NCBI RefSeq assembly: GCF_000024185.1
Contig: NC_013790.1
Span: 2,417,001-2,481,000 of the forward strand
Origin: Methanobrevibacter ruminantium M1
GTDB taxonomy: Archaea > Methanobacteriota > Methanobacteria > Methanobacteriales > Methanobacteriaceae
Direction of reading: 5' to 3'
DNA: 64,000 bases
Translations under genes and position numbers: made by a program
In this document: piece by piece, positions 47,194 to 57,458 of the stretch
Numbering within the stretch: the stretch's first letter is position 1
How the letters are laid out: each line of letters opens with the position of its first letter
The notes under the pieces: generated by a model
What the model was told of the DNA's origin: nothing
The model's input: the letters and a program-made list of their open reading frames with translations, nothing else
Databases searched by the model: none

Positions 47194-47931
47194 TTATGCA
47201 CCTAATAATGGTGCCATTAATAACAAGAAACCGATTACTAAAGTGAATATTAATCCAATCATGATACCTTGGACTTTTCCTGAATAGTTACCTGCCATAT
47301 TTCTTTGTACAGCACCAACTAATTTTACTTGAGTGTCAATGTTTCTGATTCTTGCTTCAAGTAATGCAGTTTCAGCGGAAATAGGACGAATTTCTTCACC
47401 TTCATCTTCGTCGTCATCTCCTTCTTTCACTTCAATAACCATAGCATCTTCTTCAAAAGCACCAGGATCTTTCTCGATACATTCTTTTACTTTTGCAGTG
47501 ATTGCTCCACCGTCTTCGTTGTCGATCAAGTCAACAAGTTCTACTTGTTGTTGGAATCTTTCTACACCTTCCATAGGAATGTTTTCTACGAAAGGAATAG
47601 CACCGGTAGCACCAGTGATCTTTTTCTTTTCAGGGTCGCAACCATTTTCATGTAATGCTTGGATACTTTGACCAGTAATGTGACCTTGCACTTCAGCACC
47701 ACAAAGGATTAAGAATCTGATGTTTGGGTTTGAAATAATGTTTGCAACAACTTTTTCAATACCTAAGTTTTCAGTCTTACAAGGTCCAGCAATAGCTGCT
47801 CCAGCAGCAGCTGGAATATCTTCATTGTGAGAAGCTAAGGTAGTTACAGCAACAGGACTTTCAGGGTCCCCTACAATGTAGTCTCCACTTACTACAGGCC
47901 AGTTATCAGCAGCAGGTTTTTTGTCAGCCAT
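47194..47931 (-). CDS. mtrA: Tetrahydromethanopterin S-methyltransferase subunit A (corrinoid carrier)
   Basis: 245 residues. The soluble N-terminal domain binds the cobamide prosthetic group, with the lower axial histidine at H84 in '[14 protein letters not shown]', the position reported for the Methanothermobacter protein. An acidic linker (about 165-185) leads to one C-terminal membrane helix (about 222-243). The methyl-cobamide delivers the methyl group to coenzyme M, driving sodium export. It starts right at the mtrB end. Confidence 0.97.
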   Translation of the reverse strand: MADKKPAADNWPVVSGDYIVGDPESPVAVTTLASHNEDIPAAAGAAIAGPCKTENLGIEKVVANIISNPNIRFLILCGAEVQGHITGQSIQALHENGCDPEKKKITGATGAIPFVENIPMEGVERFQQQVELVDLIDNEDGGAITAKVKECIEKDPGAFEEDAMVIEVKEGDDDEDEGEEIRPISAETALLEARIRNIDTQVKLVGAVQRNMAGNYSGKVQGIMIGLIFTLVIGFLLLMAPLLGA

Positions 47932-48252
47932 CTATAAAACCCCCATAGCTGTTAATATAGGCATTGCTGCCATGATAAGGAACATTCCTATAATAAATCC
48001 ATAAACCATATTGGTCAATGTTCCTGCAATAACAAAGTTACCTTCTCTTCCTGGGAAGGAACCTAATGGTGCGGAATTAGGATCTAAGGAATTCATTAAT
48101 TCATCAGCAGCCGCTTCGACTTTTGCGATTTCTCCATTTATCTCATCCATTGAAAGAATGATTAAATCTCCACCACCTGCACCGAGAAGACCGGTTTCAG
48201 GATCAAGATTTAAGTTTAATTCAGGAATAAATTGTATTAAAGGTAATACCAT
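47932..48252 (-). CDS. mtrB: Tetrahydromethanopterin S-methyltransferase subunit B
   Basis: 106 residues: short N-terminal strand region, acidic helix ('[20 protein letters not shown]') and a C-terminal membrane helix. Anchors the stalk of the Mtr complex. The stop adjoins the mtrA start. Confidence 0.94.
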   Translation of the reverse strand: MVLPLIQFIPELNLNLDPETGLLGAGGGDLIILSMDEINGEIAKVEAAADELMNSLDPNSAPLGSFPGREGNFVIAGTLTNMVYGFIIGMFLIMAAMPILTAMGVL

Positions 48253-48266
48253 CTATAACAACCTCC

Positions 48267-49085
48267 TTATTCCTCAACTTTTGGCCATAATCCGGACCAT
48301 TTAACAGATGCTGCAGCTTCGTAGGAAGCATTAACAAACATTTTAAATGAGACGTACCAGCCGATAAGTCCAACAACTAAAATTGCAAACCATGCGTATC
48401 CTCCAGCGGAAATTGCGAGAATACCAGTAATAATCATGGTTAAGAATGCAGTGGATGCACCACATTTAAGAGTTCTAACTTGATCTTCGTTAGGTCCTAA
48501 ACATGCGTTGAATGGGTGTTGGATAGCCATAGTAACTAATATGTAAAAGAGAGCAATGAATCCAGGAGCTACAACAGCGGTTAATAATAAATCAATAGAG
48601 TATCCACCTGCAATTGCAGAGGAGAATCCGAGAACAGCTAAAGCAGCAGCACCAGCGATTTCAGCTGTGCATCTTTCCATAACAGGGATTTTCATTCCAA
48701 CAATCTTCTTAGCAACAATTGCAACTAATAAACCAATGAGCATTGCAAATACTAATGCAAGTATTGGTCCGAGCATTTCTAATCCTTTTAATTTAAATGC
48801 TGCAATTATACCTACACCTGCTAATGCACCGATTACACCTATACCTAAAGACATGTAACCAATAGAAGGTACACCAGTACCTAAACCGTAACTTGCTACA
48901 CTACGAATAGCAAGAACTCCCCAAAGAATTGCACAAACTGCACCAAGACATGCAATGACTGGTCCAATAGTAGGCTCAAAACTTGACGCATAAATACCAA
49001 TTAATCCACCGATAATACCAACTGCTAACATTACATTAGCATTTACAGCACCTTCTGCAGGTGCTCCACTTCCTCCAGCAGACAT
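48267..49085 (-). CDS. mtrC: Tetrahydromethanopterin S-methyltransferase subunit C
   Basis: 272 residues, polytopic: about seven helices rich in Gly, Ala and Ile. Part of the membrane globe (MtrC, D, E) of the sodium pump. A conserved-looking cytoplasmic loop 'HPFNACLGPNEDQVRTLKC' lies between helices. Confidence 0.95.
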   Translation of the reverse strand: MSAGGSGAPAEGAVNANVMLAVGIIGGLIGIYASSFEPTIGPVIACLGAVCAILWGVLAIRSVASYGLGTGVPSIGYMSLGIGVIGALAGVGIIAAFKLKGLEMLGPILALVFAMLIGLLVAIVAKKIVGMKIPVMERCTAEIAGAAALAVLGFSSAIAGGYSIDLLLTAVVAPGFIALFYILVTMAIQHPFNACLGPNEDQVRTLKCGASTAFLTMIITGILAISAGGYAWFAILVVGLIGWYVSFKMFVNASYEAAASVKWSGLWPKVEE

Positions 49086-49086
49086 C

Positions 49087-49788
49087 TTAAATACCTCCTA
49101 TCATTAAAACCATGAAAATAGCAGCTACAAGAGAAACAACAGCACAAGCGAGGATTCCAGTTGGGAGTCTTTTGAATTTAGGGTCTACGAAACCTTCAAT
49201 AGTACCTCCAATGTTATAGGAAGCAGTTACTGAATTGATAAAGAACATACCTACAGAGAGAATAGCTGCTAAACCAGCGATAACAGTAGCGTCAAATCCA
49301 GTTAAGTTTGCAGTAGCAAATTCATTAATTGCCCAGTAGACTAATCCTCCACCAGCACCACCAAGTAAACCACCGATGATACCACTTATGTAACAGACGG
49401 TAGGAATACCGTGTCCTTCGGTACCTGGGGTTTTGTATTTTTCTTGGTTCCAACCAGTAATTGGGTCGACTGCTGCTTTACCAGATGCTGGTACTACACC
49501 AACACCGAAAATATAAATAAAGTTACCAATAAGCATGGTGATACCCATCATTAACATGGAACCAACTGCACCTGCTAATACGATTAACCATACTGGTTGA
49601 CCGGTCATAGAAGCTGCGGTAATTAGTCCAGTTAATCCTGCACCAGCTGCTAACATTGCGGTACCAGTTCCTACACCGGTAGCGGTAGCCATAGCTGCAG
49701 GAGCACCACCTACAGGAATGAAGTGTACACCTCCACCCATAATAATACCTGCGATTACAACACATATAATAAATATTAAAAGATCCAT
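49087..49788 (-). CDS. mtrD: Tetrahydromethanopterin S-methyltransferase subunit D
   Basis: 233 residues, about six helices with Gly-rich stretches and a polar segment ('[20 protein letters not shown]'). Membrane subunit of the Mtr sodium pump. One base separates it from mtrC. Confidence 0.95.
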   Translation of the reverse strand: MDLLIFIICVVIAGIIMGGGVHFIPVGGAPAAMATATGVGTGTAMLAAGAGLTGLITAASMTGQPVWLIVLAGAVGSMLMMGITMLIGNFIYIFGVGVVPASGKAAVDPITGWNQEKYKTPGTEGHGIPTVCYISGIIGGLLGGAGGGLVYWAINEFATANLTGFDATVIAGLAAILSVGMFFINSVTASYNIGGTIEGFVDPKFKRLPTGILACAVVSLVAAIFMVLMIGGI

Positions 49789-49800
49789 AATGTAACCTCC

Positions 49801-50673
49801 TTATTCCTCATATGGTCCGAATTTTGCTCTTGTAGACTTTTCAAGTAAGTAATTAGCAGCGATTAATAAAATAACGATGACAATACCTACAATTTGTCCT
49901 CCTAAAGCTCCGAATACAACAGTAATCCAGAAGCTTACGAAAACAATAAGTCCAAAACAGAATCCGGTTAAAGGTCCACCATATTTAGCACAGAAGTTAC
50001 CTACATCGATAGAGTTTTTAGCACCGAGAGGAGCTTTAGTTACGATATCCCCTTGAATCGCTACAGGAGTACCTCCACCGTAGTCGAATTTTTGGTATTC
50101 ACTTTCTGCACCATAATGAACATCCCCTGTGGATGATCCGATTGCACCAATAGTAATTCCCCAAAGTACAGCGAGTAATGGTAATGGGAATGGGTGTCCA
50201 AGTCCGTCTAATGGAAGAGTCATTAAATAAGCGATTCCTACAATACCGAAACTAGCTATAAAACCATGAGCTGCGATAGGGCCTAAGGATTGGGTTAATA
50301 CGTCCATAAATAATGGTTGTTCAAATTGAGATTGACCGACAATCCTTCCCATGTGTGATGTGACTGTATAAATTGCGTGAACAAGTGCAGCGACAGTAGA
50401 ACCCATTGCAATTGCCACTATAGGTATAATACCCATACCCATAGCAAGAGCTGCAATAGCACCGGAAATACCACACCAGCATCCGTATGCTACTGGTTCC
50501 CCAGAAGCTGCCTTATTTATCATACGGTGTAAGTGTCCCATTTGTGGAGCGAGCTGAACCTGAGAGTTAGGGTTACTTTGTGAACCGATGTCAGATTCTA
50601 AGTCCTCTGCAGCACCTGCAATGGTTGCTGCTGCACCCATCAATGCGACTACACCTAATGTAATAGGGTCCAT
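49801..50673 (-). CDS. mtrE: Tetrahydromethanopterin S-methyltransferase subunit E
   Basis: 290 residues, polytopic, first gene of the operon. Contributes, with MtrC and MtrD, to the sodium channel; an Asp in a membrane helix of this subunit has been proposed as sodium-binding. Visible marks are 'QMGHLHRMINKAASGEPVAYG' split across the first loop and 'GSSTGDVHYGAESEYQKFDYGG'. A GGAGGA ribosome-binding site lies before the ATG at 50673. Confidence 0.95.
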   Translation of the reverse strand: MDPITLGVVALMGAAATIAGAAEDLESDIGSQSNPNSQVQLAPQMGHLHRMINKAASGEPVAYGCWCGISGAIAALAMGMGIIPIVAIAMGSTVAALVHAIYTVTSHMGRIVGQSQFEQPLFMDVLTQSLGPIAAHGFIASFGIVGIAYLMTLPLDGLGHPFPLPLLAVLWGITIGAIGSSTGDVHYGAESEYQKFDYGGGTPVAIQGDIVTKAPLGAKNSIDVGNFCAKYGGPLTGFCFGLIVFVSFWITVVFGALGGQIVGIVIVILLIAANYLLEKSTRAKFGPYEE

Positions 50674-50726
50674 ATTTTCTTTTCCTCCTTAAATTTTATT
50701 AAATTTTAATTATTTAATAAATAAAT

Positions 50727-50759
50727 AAGTGATTAAAATTTCCCTTTTTTTAATCACTT
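50727..50759 (-). promoter_or_regulatory. Leader hairpin of the mtr operon
   Basis: Perfect 11-bp arms AAGTGATTAAA / TTTAATCACTT around an 11-base loop. It lies 54-86 bases before the mtrE start and is close to the T6-tailed hairpin upstream, so the two may be alternative or tandem elements. Confidence 0.55.
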
Positions 50760-50802
50760 TTAGACATATTCCAACTCAAATATAAAATACATAAAGACAA
50801 CT

Positions 50803-50849
50803 AAAAAACGGCCTAAATAATGGACTAAAAAATAATCATTATTTAGACC
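50803..50849 (-). terminator. Terminator-like hairpin with T6 tail ahead of mtrE
   Basis: Minus strand: GGTCTAAATAATG / CATTATTTAGGCC, 13 bp with one G-U pair and a 14-base loop (arms at 50837-50849 and 50810-50822), then CG-less-spaced T6 (50803-50808 are A6). The same form as the mtr terminator. It sits 130 bp before mtrE and about 850 bp past mcrA. Confidence 0.75.
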
Positions 50850-51700
50850 ATAATTAGAACATCCTATAGTAATTTTATACTTTATGATTATACTTCAAAA
50901 CTTAAACAAGATTTTTAAATCAAATAAGCCAAAGTAAACCACTCAGCTTTTAATCTAGCTAGATTAAATCCTTAGTTAGTTAAGAATGAAATATTTGATG
51001 AATAAATCTAAAAATCTTAATAATTAAACAACGAATAATTAAAAAGATAAATTTTGTGAAAAACTTATTTCAAATCTAAAAAGATCACACGAATCAAATC
51101 TGAAATAGCATTTCATGTATAAAATTTGCAATTTTTGCAATATGTGAAAAATCGCAAATCAAGTTTATTTTAATAAAAATAAACTCTAAATTAATTGTTT
51201 TTGAGACAATTTAATGCCTCTAATTAATATTTTATTTTAAACTACATATATAAGTTTTACTAAAAAATCTCGAATTTTATCCATTATTTTTAGCAATGCC
51301 TAACAATTTAAGCGATTAATCAAAATTAATTGAATACATGTCAATTAAATTGAAGAAGTTTTTTCCCAAATTTGCTTTTAAAATAGTGAATAAAATAATG
51401 TCGAATTTGTAAATAAATTTTTTAATAAAAACCATTTCTTAATTAATAAATAAATGAATATAAATATAATATTTTTAAATTAAAATGAAATTTATAAGTT
51501 TCAAAAATGTTTGAAAAAAAATCCATTCTAATTTATACAAACAAATTTTTTTATTGAAAAAAATAAATAAGGTAAAACGGATTATTTCAATGGAATAAAC
51601 CAATGAAAAGATTTTATGGAAAAACAATTCCAATAAAATCAATTCATTATGAAACAATCAGTTAAAAACCTTATTTATATAATTCCCGTTTACACCAAAC

Positions 51701-53353
51701 TTATTTTGCTGGAATGATGATAGATCTTTCACCTGCAGGTTCGAATTCTCTTAAAGCACCTTTAGCGAATTCAGCTCTGACTTTGGTGAAGTCGAATGGT
51801 AAGTTCTTGTCAGCAAATGCAATCTTTACGAGAGGGTTAACTGCAAATGCGTCTCCACGAGCACTGTGAGGTGCTTGTGCGATACCTGCGTATTCACCTT
51901 GGTGACCTACGTTCATTGCATAGTTAGGATAGTTAGGTCCTCTTAATTCAAGTGGTAAACCTTCGTCGTTTCTGATTGCGAATACGTTAGCTGCACCACA
52001 TTGATCTTGCAAGTCGTAACCGTAGAATCCTAATCTGGAATGTTGTTCTTTGTGTAAGTATTGTGCTAAGTACCATGCAGATAAACCGGTTTGTGCGTTT
52101 CCAGTTGCGAATGCAGTGGAAATACCTGAAGCTGCAGATACAACAGCAGCTCTTTGAGAACCACCGAAGTGAGTTTCAAGTAAAGCTGGGTATTCTTCGT
52201 ATTGTTCTAATGAGTAGAATGTTACTGCAGAACCTACGTCAAGAACGGTGTCCATGTCGTTAGGTGCGGAACATAAGTCTCCGTATTTGTCTTCTACGTA
52301 ATCTTTACCGAAGTAAGAGAAGTCGTCTAATACGTTATCGGTGTATGCTGCGGTAGCATATTGAGTAAATCCTACACCACCAGACATGTAAGAACCTAAC
52401 CAGATTTGGTCGTATAAAGCAGCACCTAAAGCTACTACTTCTAATGCAGATTCTACAGGGTCGTCGGTTACTCTGGTTGCTTGACAGATATCTGCCATGA
52501 ATCCGAATGGGACACCACCGAGTTCGTTACCTGCTCTTGCTCTTCTGATTGGTAAGTAAGTACCCATACCAATAACTTCTGCGTGTTTGGATGCGTATGC
52601 GAAGTCACCAGTAGCACCTTCACCTGCACATTGTCCGTATGCGGAAATCATGGACATACCAATTTGCATAGCAGACCATCTGGAGGTTGTACCACCGTCA
52701 CAGACTCTACCTACAACAGATGGAACTCTTACAATTTGCCAAATAGCTCCGCCTACTTCAGCTTTTAAAGCTTCAGCTTGTTCTTCTGGGAACTCTTTGT
52801 TAATGTCTAATACAAATGCAGGGTCGATTTCTGCTGCTAAGTCGTCGTCACCGGTAAATACTTTTACGTAGGAGTCGTCTACGAGTAATGGGTTGGTTTC
52901 TACCATGTGTTCTTGTACTGCAGCTGCACCAGGCATAGCGTGGTTTACAACTTCTAAGTAGTTGGTAATGGTTTCAGGAGTTACTTCCATACCTAACCTT
53001 TTTTCGAGTACGTTGTGAGCAGTGTTTAAACCTACGATTACAGTTTTTCTGATATCGTCCCAAGCTTGTTGCATTGCTGCGTTGTTAATAAAGTGTAAGT
53101 CGTCCCCTTCTACGAAAGTGTCAGTACCGGATAATTGGTAGGACATTAAAGCTCTTTGACCAAGTGGGTTACCAATGTCTGGGTTGTACATTGGAATTCC
53201 TCTTGCTTCAGCGATTGCTTTACCTTCGTTTACAAATTCAGTTTTTCTTTCAGATTGAGTCCAACCGCCCATATTATAGAAGGTAGTAGTTTTTTCTTCT
53301 GGAGCTTCTTTGAACTTTTTAGTCATTGCATCTAAGAATTTTTTATCAGCCAT
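51701..53353 (-). CDS. mcrA: Methyl-coenzyme M reductase I subunit alpha
   Basis: 550 residues, carries the nickel F430 site of the enzyme that releases methane from methyl-CoM and coenzyme B. Its numbering nearly coincides with the Methanothermobacter protein: Ni ligand Q147, methylhistidine site H257, methylarginine site R271 ('[13 protein letters not shown]'), methylglutamine site Q400 ('[10 protein letters not shown]'), Y444, thioglycine G445, D450 and C452 ('[15 protein letters not shown]'); Y332 equals Tyr333. The residues after R271 differ from the common GENEPGG. Last gene of mcrBDCGA; mcrC in the operon marks isoenzyme I rather than Mrt. Confidence 0.98.
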   Translation of the reverse strand: MADKKFLDAMTKKFKEAPEEKTTTFYNMGGWTQSERKTEFVNEGKAIAEARGIPMYNPDIGNPLGQRALMSYQLSGTDTFVEGDDLHFINNAAMQQAWDDIRKTVIVGLNTAHNVLEKRLGMEVTPETITNYLEVVNHAMPGAAAVQEHMVETNPLLVDDSYVKVFTGDDDLAAEIDPAFVLDINKEFPEEQAEALKAEVGGAIWQIVRVPSVVGRVCDGGTTSRWSAMQIGMSMISAYGQCAGEGATGDFAYASKHAEVIGMGTYLPIRRARAGNELGGVPFGFMADICQATRVTDDPVESALEVVALGAALYDQIWLGSYMSGGVGFTQYATAAYTDNVLDDFSYFGKDYVEDKYGDLCSAPNDMDTVLDVGSAVTFYSLEQYEEYPALLETHFGGSQRAAVVSAASGISTAFATGNAQTGLSAWYLAQYLHKEQHSRLGFYGYDLQDQCGAANVFAIRNDEGLPLELRGPNYPNYAMNVGHQGEYAGIAQAPHSARGDAFAVNPLVKIAFADKNLPFDFTKVRAEFAKGALREFEPAGERSIIIPAK

Positions 53354-53367
53354 TTTAATAAACCTCC

Positions 53368-54120
53368 TTAATATTCTGGGTTGTAACCAAATTGAGATCT
53401 AGTGACGTGTATTTGTCTTAAGACAGTTACAGCGTCTTCGTCGTCTTTATAAGCTTCACCATCACATCTGTAGATTGTGGTTTTAGCTCTGAGAGTTTCT
53501 TCGTCTAATGGTTCACCTAATACTACAGGTTCGTCTAATTCACGACCAATTTGGTCTTTTACCATTTCAACGTTACCGGTTTCTTTGTTGAGTACTTGTC
53601 TTCTTAACATGTCAAACATTAAACCGTTTTCGTCGAGTCTTAAAGAGTGACCGTGTACACCTGCACCTCTGATTCCAGTACGTGCAGTGTCAAAGTATTC
53701 GTTTTCTAAAATTTCTTTAGAAATTCTTTCTACATCTCTTTCACGAGCTTCGATAATTTGTCTTCCGGATAAGGTACCGGTATCGATTCCTCTGTATCTG
53801 TATACGTAGGATCTTGCTCTTAAGAAAGGTTGAGCTGGAGCAAAGTACATGGAGTCTACAAATTGGATGTATCTTACTCTGTCTCCTGCTTTTGCACCGT
53901 CAATAGGTTCTACAATTTCTCTAATAATGTCATCAGGTTCATCGAGTTCGTCGAGAGGTGGGTGAACGGATTTGTATTCTTCACCTGGAGCTCTGTGACC
54001 TAATAATTTTACTACATCTTCATCAGATATTTCTCTTAAAACTTCTAACTCAACATCTGGGTTAGTAAATTTTCTTCTGTTTTCAGCTACCTGAGAAGTT
54101 CCTGGATAATATTGTGCCAT
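53368..54120 (-). CDS. mcrG: Methyl-coenzyme M reductase I subunit gamma
   Basis: 250 residues, the small structural subunit of the (alpha-beta-gamma)2 enzyme, completing the coenzyme entry channel. '[15 protein letters not shown]', '[18 protein letters not shown]' and '[19 protein letters not shown]' are characteristic. Two bases after mcrC and 14 before mcrA. Confidence 0.97.
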   Translation of the reverse strand: MAQYYPGTSQVAENRRKFTNPDVELEVLREISDEDVVKLLGHRAPGEEYKSVHPPLDELDEPDDIIREIVEPIDGAKAGDRVRYIQFVDSMYFAPAQPFLRARSYVYRYRGIDTGTLSGRQIIEARERDVERISKEILENEYFDTARTGIRGAGVHGHSLRLDENGLMFDMLRRQVLNKETGNVEMVKDQIGRELDEPVVLGEPLDEETLRAKTTIYRCDGEAYKDDEDAVTVLRQIHVTRSQFGYNPEY

Positions 54121-54122
54121 AA

Positions 54123-54719
54123 TTATGCATCTCCTAATGTTAATCTAACTTTTCTAATAATCTCATCTAATTTTTCTTGAGAGACTGTTTGTCCCCTAAT
54201 AACCCCTGATACTATGTTCATGATTTTACCTTCTGTCTTTACCTCATCAGGCATGACCTTTGCGGTTTTGACACCGATTTTTGCAAAATCTTCAAAGTCT
54301 ACAGGATATTCACAAATAATAACACAAGGTTTGTTAACGTTACGCAAGATAAGTCTTGCTTTGTATGTAATATGATTTCTCACTCCACCTAAATGAACCA
54401 CAATGACCTTGAACTTTTGCATCTGCTCGACTTCCTTGTCAGTCAAGCCGAATGCATTACCGGCACCTCCAGCAGGAGCATCATGCGGTACGCCGCTTCC
54501 TGCATCCAATATCATGGTGCTGGTCAATAGGTTGGCTTCGCGAAGACCGAAGGTGATTTCACAGACTGGCTTGGTAATGTGTCTTCTACCTGGAGACATT
54601 GCAACTGCCAAAACATCGCTTCCACATTCTGCAAAAGTTCCTCTTTGGGCAATTCCTCCTCCTTCACCAAGTCCTCTTGTTTCCCTGCAGTCTACAAGAT
54701 GTGTGCATCTTCCAATCAT
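54123..54719 (-). CDS. mcrC: Methyl-coenzyme M reductase operon protein C
   Basis: 198 residues. Not part of the mature enzyme; McrC is found in the ATP-dependent Mcr activation complex with Mmp7 and other marker proteins. '[20 protein letters not shown]' and '[18 protein letters not shown]' are recognised. Its presence distinguishes the mcr from the mrt operon. Confidence 0.95.
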   Translation of the reverse strand: MIGRCTHLVDCRETRGLGEGGGIAQRGTFAECGSDVLAVAMSPGRRHITKPVCEITFGLREANLLTSTMILDAGSGVPHDAPAGGAGNAFGLTDKEVEQMQKFKVIVVHLGGVRNHITYKARLILRNVNKPCVIICEYPVDFEDFAKIGVKTAKVMPDEVKTEGKIMNIVSGVIRGQTVSQEKLDEIIRKVRLTLGDA

Positions 54720-54750
54720 ATTATCTGACCCTTAATCAAACTAGATATTT

Positions 54751-55206
54751 TTATTCCAGACCATCTTTTCTTAGAATAGAGACATGTTCATTAAATTTAG
54801 AACGGGTATCTGCGATACCAATCAGTTCTTCAGGAATTTCTGTATTTTCACCATATTTCAATCCATCAGTAACTGTTTTTTGCTTACGGATGTATTGAGC
54901 CTTGCTAGTATTAATATCAAAACCAGTGTCAATATGCTTATCGCATATGGCTCTAATTTCCTCAATACCAGATTCATCATAGAGTTCTACAAAAATTCTA
55001 CCAGTTTTAACCTTTAATTCAACTTCTTCGCCATTTACCACAATGATTCTGCGATCTCCATAGATTCTGTCAATCTCATCTTGTGGTGGGAGTCTTGGCC
55101 CTTGAATTACAGTTCTTTTAACTGAATCTAAAGATTCTAAATCATTTAATACCTTTTCAGTTGTGTCTGTACCTAAAATTCTGTGTGGAAATATTTCAAT
55201 ATCCAT
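54751..55206 (-). CDS. mcrD: Methyl-coenzyme M reductase operon protein D
   Basis: 151 residues, ferredoxin-like fold accessory protein. It binds apo-Mcr during maturation and F430 loading and is not in the mature enzyme. 'DIEIFPHRILGTDTTEK' and 'VIQGPRLPPQ' mark the family. It follows mcrB by 99 bp. Confidence 0.94.
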   Translation of the reverse strand: MDIEIFPHRILGTDTTEKVLNDLESLDSVKRTVIQGPRLPPQDEIDRIYGDRRIIVVNGEEVELKVKTGRIFVELYDESGIEEIRAICDKHIDTGFDINTSKAQYIRKQKTVTDGLKYGENTEIPEELIGIADTRSKFNEHVSILRKDGLE

Positions 55207-55305
55207 TATTTAACCTCAAATATTCAAATCAAAATGATTCAAATAATTTATTATTGTAATTGTGAATTTTAATTAGATTTTAATTAACAAAAATTAATTC
55301 GATAA

Positions 55306-56637
55306 TTAGATGTCACCTTTAATCTCAGCAGCTGCTAAAGCAACATATTTGAGTGGTTCTCTGAATTCGTCAATCTCACTGTATACCTCTTTAATTAAAC
55401 CAGAAGTTGCTTCTGGAGAGAAGAGTTGGGTACCAGCATCTAAAGCCATACCAGCAGCTACACAAGGGATGGTAAATCCTTTACTGTGTCTGGTTACTAC
55501 GTGGTTACCGTTGAATAAACCAGGACCTCCTCCACCATAGATAGAGTGAGAGAAGAAAGAGAATCCAACAGCTACACCTTCAGCTCTACCGAAGTCAATA
55601 CCAGGTAAACCGGTAGCGAATTCGATGTTGTCGTTGAAGTATAAAATAGTAGATGGAATACCTTGAGCAGCTCTTGCTGCACCTACGTTAACCATAATAG
55701 CAGCAGTACATCCAGCAGCAGCGTATGCGTTCCATTTAGCTGCATCGTTGGTTGCGTACATGTTGTAGTCGGTTAATTCTTTTTCTACAGCGATAACACC
55801 ATCAGCTTCAGCTTTAGCAATGGTGTCTTGTACGATAGAACCTACGGTTCCTTCTTTTGCGTTGTCTTGTACGAGACCTAATACCATGTTGTCTGCGTTT
55901 AATCCTTGGTAAGCTAAACCTAATAAGTGCATTCTTTCGTATGCACCGACTGCGTCACCCATTTCAAACATAGCAGTTTGTTCAAAGATACTTGCAAGAG
56001 CAGTTGCTTGTAAAGTATTCTTTAAGGTAGCAGCTACGAAGTCGTTTGCTTTAATGTTTCTTAAAGAGTAACCTGGACCTTCTAATTTTTGTGGTACGTC
56101 TAACATGGTTTTTAAGTTGGATCCCATGTATTCTACAGATTGTGGGTATCTTCCTAAGATAGCAGCTTTTACCATGTTTGCGTCGTACATGCTTACGTCA
56201 AACTCTTTGATAATAGCTTGGGTTAATGCAGTTGCGGTAGCTAAGGTTGCTACGGAGTATTCTGCGGAAGAATCTAATCTGATAGTTGGAATTTGGACTA
56301 AAATCCTTTTTCCACCAGAGAGTATTTCACATTTAGTATCATCGTCTTCAGTTACTTGAAGCATTTCTTTTAAAGAAGCGTTAATGGAGTCAGCTTGAGC
56401 AACAATGTCAAGATCCATTTCTCTTCCTAAGATTTTAGATTTTGCTCCACCAACGGAAGCAGTTTTTAAAGATTTTTCGATACCTTCTAAGTTTACAGCT
56501 ACAGTTCTTTTAACACCGCTAATAATGTTCTTAATAGCAGGGTTACGTAACGGACTTAGAGCTTCGATTGGTACATCAGATTCGACTAATGAACCTCTGT
56601 CGTCGTATAAATCGACTTTATCATCAAACTTTGCCAA
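55306..56637 (-). CDS. mcrB: Methyl-coenzyme M reductase I subunit beta
   Basis: 443 residues, forms the active-site channel with alpha and gamma. '[20 protein letters not shown]' begins the protein; the coenzyme B contact region reads '[19 protein letters not shown]'. The start codon is TTG (56635-56637), directed by a strong GGAGGG 5 bases upstream, a detail that could mis-place a start in automatic calls. First gene of the operon. Confidence 0.97.
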   Translation of the reverse strand: MAKFDDKVDLYDDRGSLVESDVPIEALSPLRNPAIKNIISGVKRTVAVNLEGIEKSLKTASVGGAKSKILGREMDLDIVAQADSINASLKEMLQVTEDDDTKCEILSGGKRILVQIPTIRLDSSAEYSVATLATATALTQAIIKEFDVSMYDANMVKAAILGRYPQSVEYMGSNLKTMLDVPQKLEGPGYSLRNIKANDFVAATLKNTLQATALASIFEQTAMFEMGDAVGAYERMHLLGLAYQGLNADNMVLGLVQDNAKEGTVGSIVQDTIAKAEADGVIAVEKELTDYNMYATNDAAKWNAYAAAGCTAAIMVNVGAARAAQGIPSTILYFNDNIEFATGLPGIDFGRAEGVAVGFSFFSHSIYGGGGPGLFNGNHVVTRHSKGFTIPCVAAGMALDAGTQLFSPEATSGLIKEVYSEIDEFREPLKYVALAAAEIKGDI

Positions 56638-57458
56638 TTTTTTCCCTCCTTAATAAATAGAGTTAATATACCTCTCAAAAAAAACTTTATGTTTTAAGTT
56701 TTTCATGAGTAAGCCATAAAGCAAGTTTTTGCAATAGCCAGCTATTTGGTATACAAATATTATTTTATTTTAAATATAATATAAACATTATTCTAAGAAT
56801 CAAATAGCAAAGTTTATAAGCAATAAACGATTCAAAATTTTTTATTATATTTGACTCAAAAAGTAATACTTTTCATTTTTAATTATAATTCTTGAATTGG
56901 AATAAAATAAGTGATTGATTAATATTTTATAAATTTAAAGTCCATAATTTGATTTCTCTAAATTATATCCCAGCATATTAGTCAAATAGGAAAAATACCC
57001 CTAATTTAAAAATGATGAAAAAAATCAAAAGTATTACTTTTAGGTTGATTTAAACTATTTTTTAAGGACATTAGAACAGTTATATATAAAATAAATATAA
57101 ATTAAAGTTTTTACTCAAAAAATAAGCAAAATTTAGTCTTAAACAAAAAATACAAGATAGTACCACCAGGAGAATTAAAAAAATAATACTTTCTATTAAT
57201 AAAAGAATTACAAAAAATAATATTTGAGAATAAATTAGTTTGAATATGGCTAAATTAATAATTTTTATGTATAAAAATAATACAAAAGAGCTAAAAAAAA
57301 TTTCATAAAATTTTGGGATTTTTGAAAAATTTGAAAAAATTGAAAAAATTAGAAAAAATAATGGTTTTCTTAAAAAAATGCTAAAAAAAATAAAGCTAAA
57401 AATAGTTAAAAAATGTTAAAAAAAGTTATAAATAGTTAAAAATTAAATTTTAGACATA
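56638..57458 (-). promoter_or_regulatory. mcr promoter and leader region
   Basis: A minus-strand TATA candidate, TTTATATTATATTTA, lies at about 56771-56785, which would start transcription near 56750 and give a leader of about 115 bases. A second candidate is CTTATAAAC at 56811-56820. The dyad AATAGC-CA-GCTATT (56733-56746) lies just downstream of the inferred start. Upstream to 57458 is AT-rich with A runs; no gene seen. Confidence 0.5.

Larger units (their letters stand above)
50674..51700 (-). promoter_or_regulatory. 1-kb mcrA-mtrE intergenic region
   Basis: Separates the mcr and mtr operons on the same strand. Minus-strand TATA candidates: AGTATAAAAT near 50870-50880 and CTTATATATG near 51246-51256. 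Besides the two leader hairpins there is a 13-bp stem (51124-51136 with 51147-51159, one G-U; ATTTGCAATTTTT type) and a weak 9-bp stem at 51585-51608. No open frame of substance. Promoter choice cannot be decided from sequence. Confidence 0.45.

Noticed and set aside
49523-49765. Open frame antisense-frame within mtrD
   Set aside because: It is an alternate frame of the conserved mtrD gene, with Cys/Tyr/Trp/Arg-rich nonsense composition.
51475-51657. 60-residue minus-strand frame in the mcrA-mtrE spacer
   Set aside because: Phe/Ile/Leu-rich with AT composition and no ribosome-binding site; best read as non-coding.
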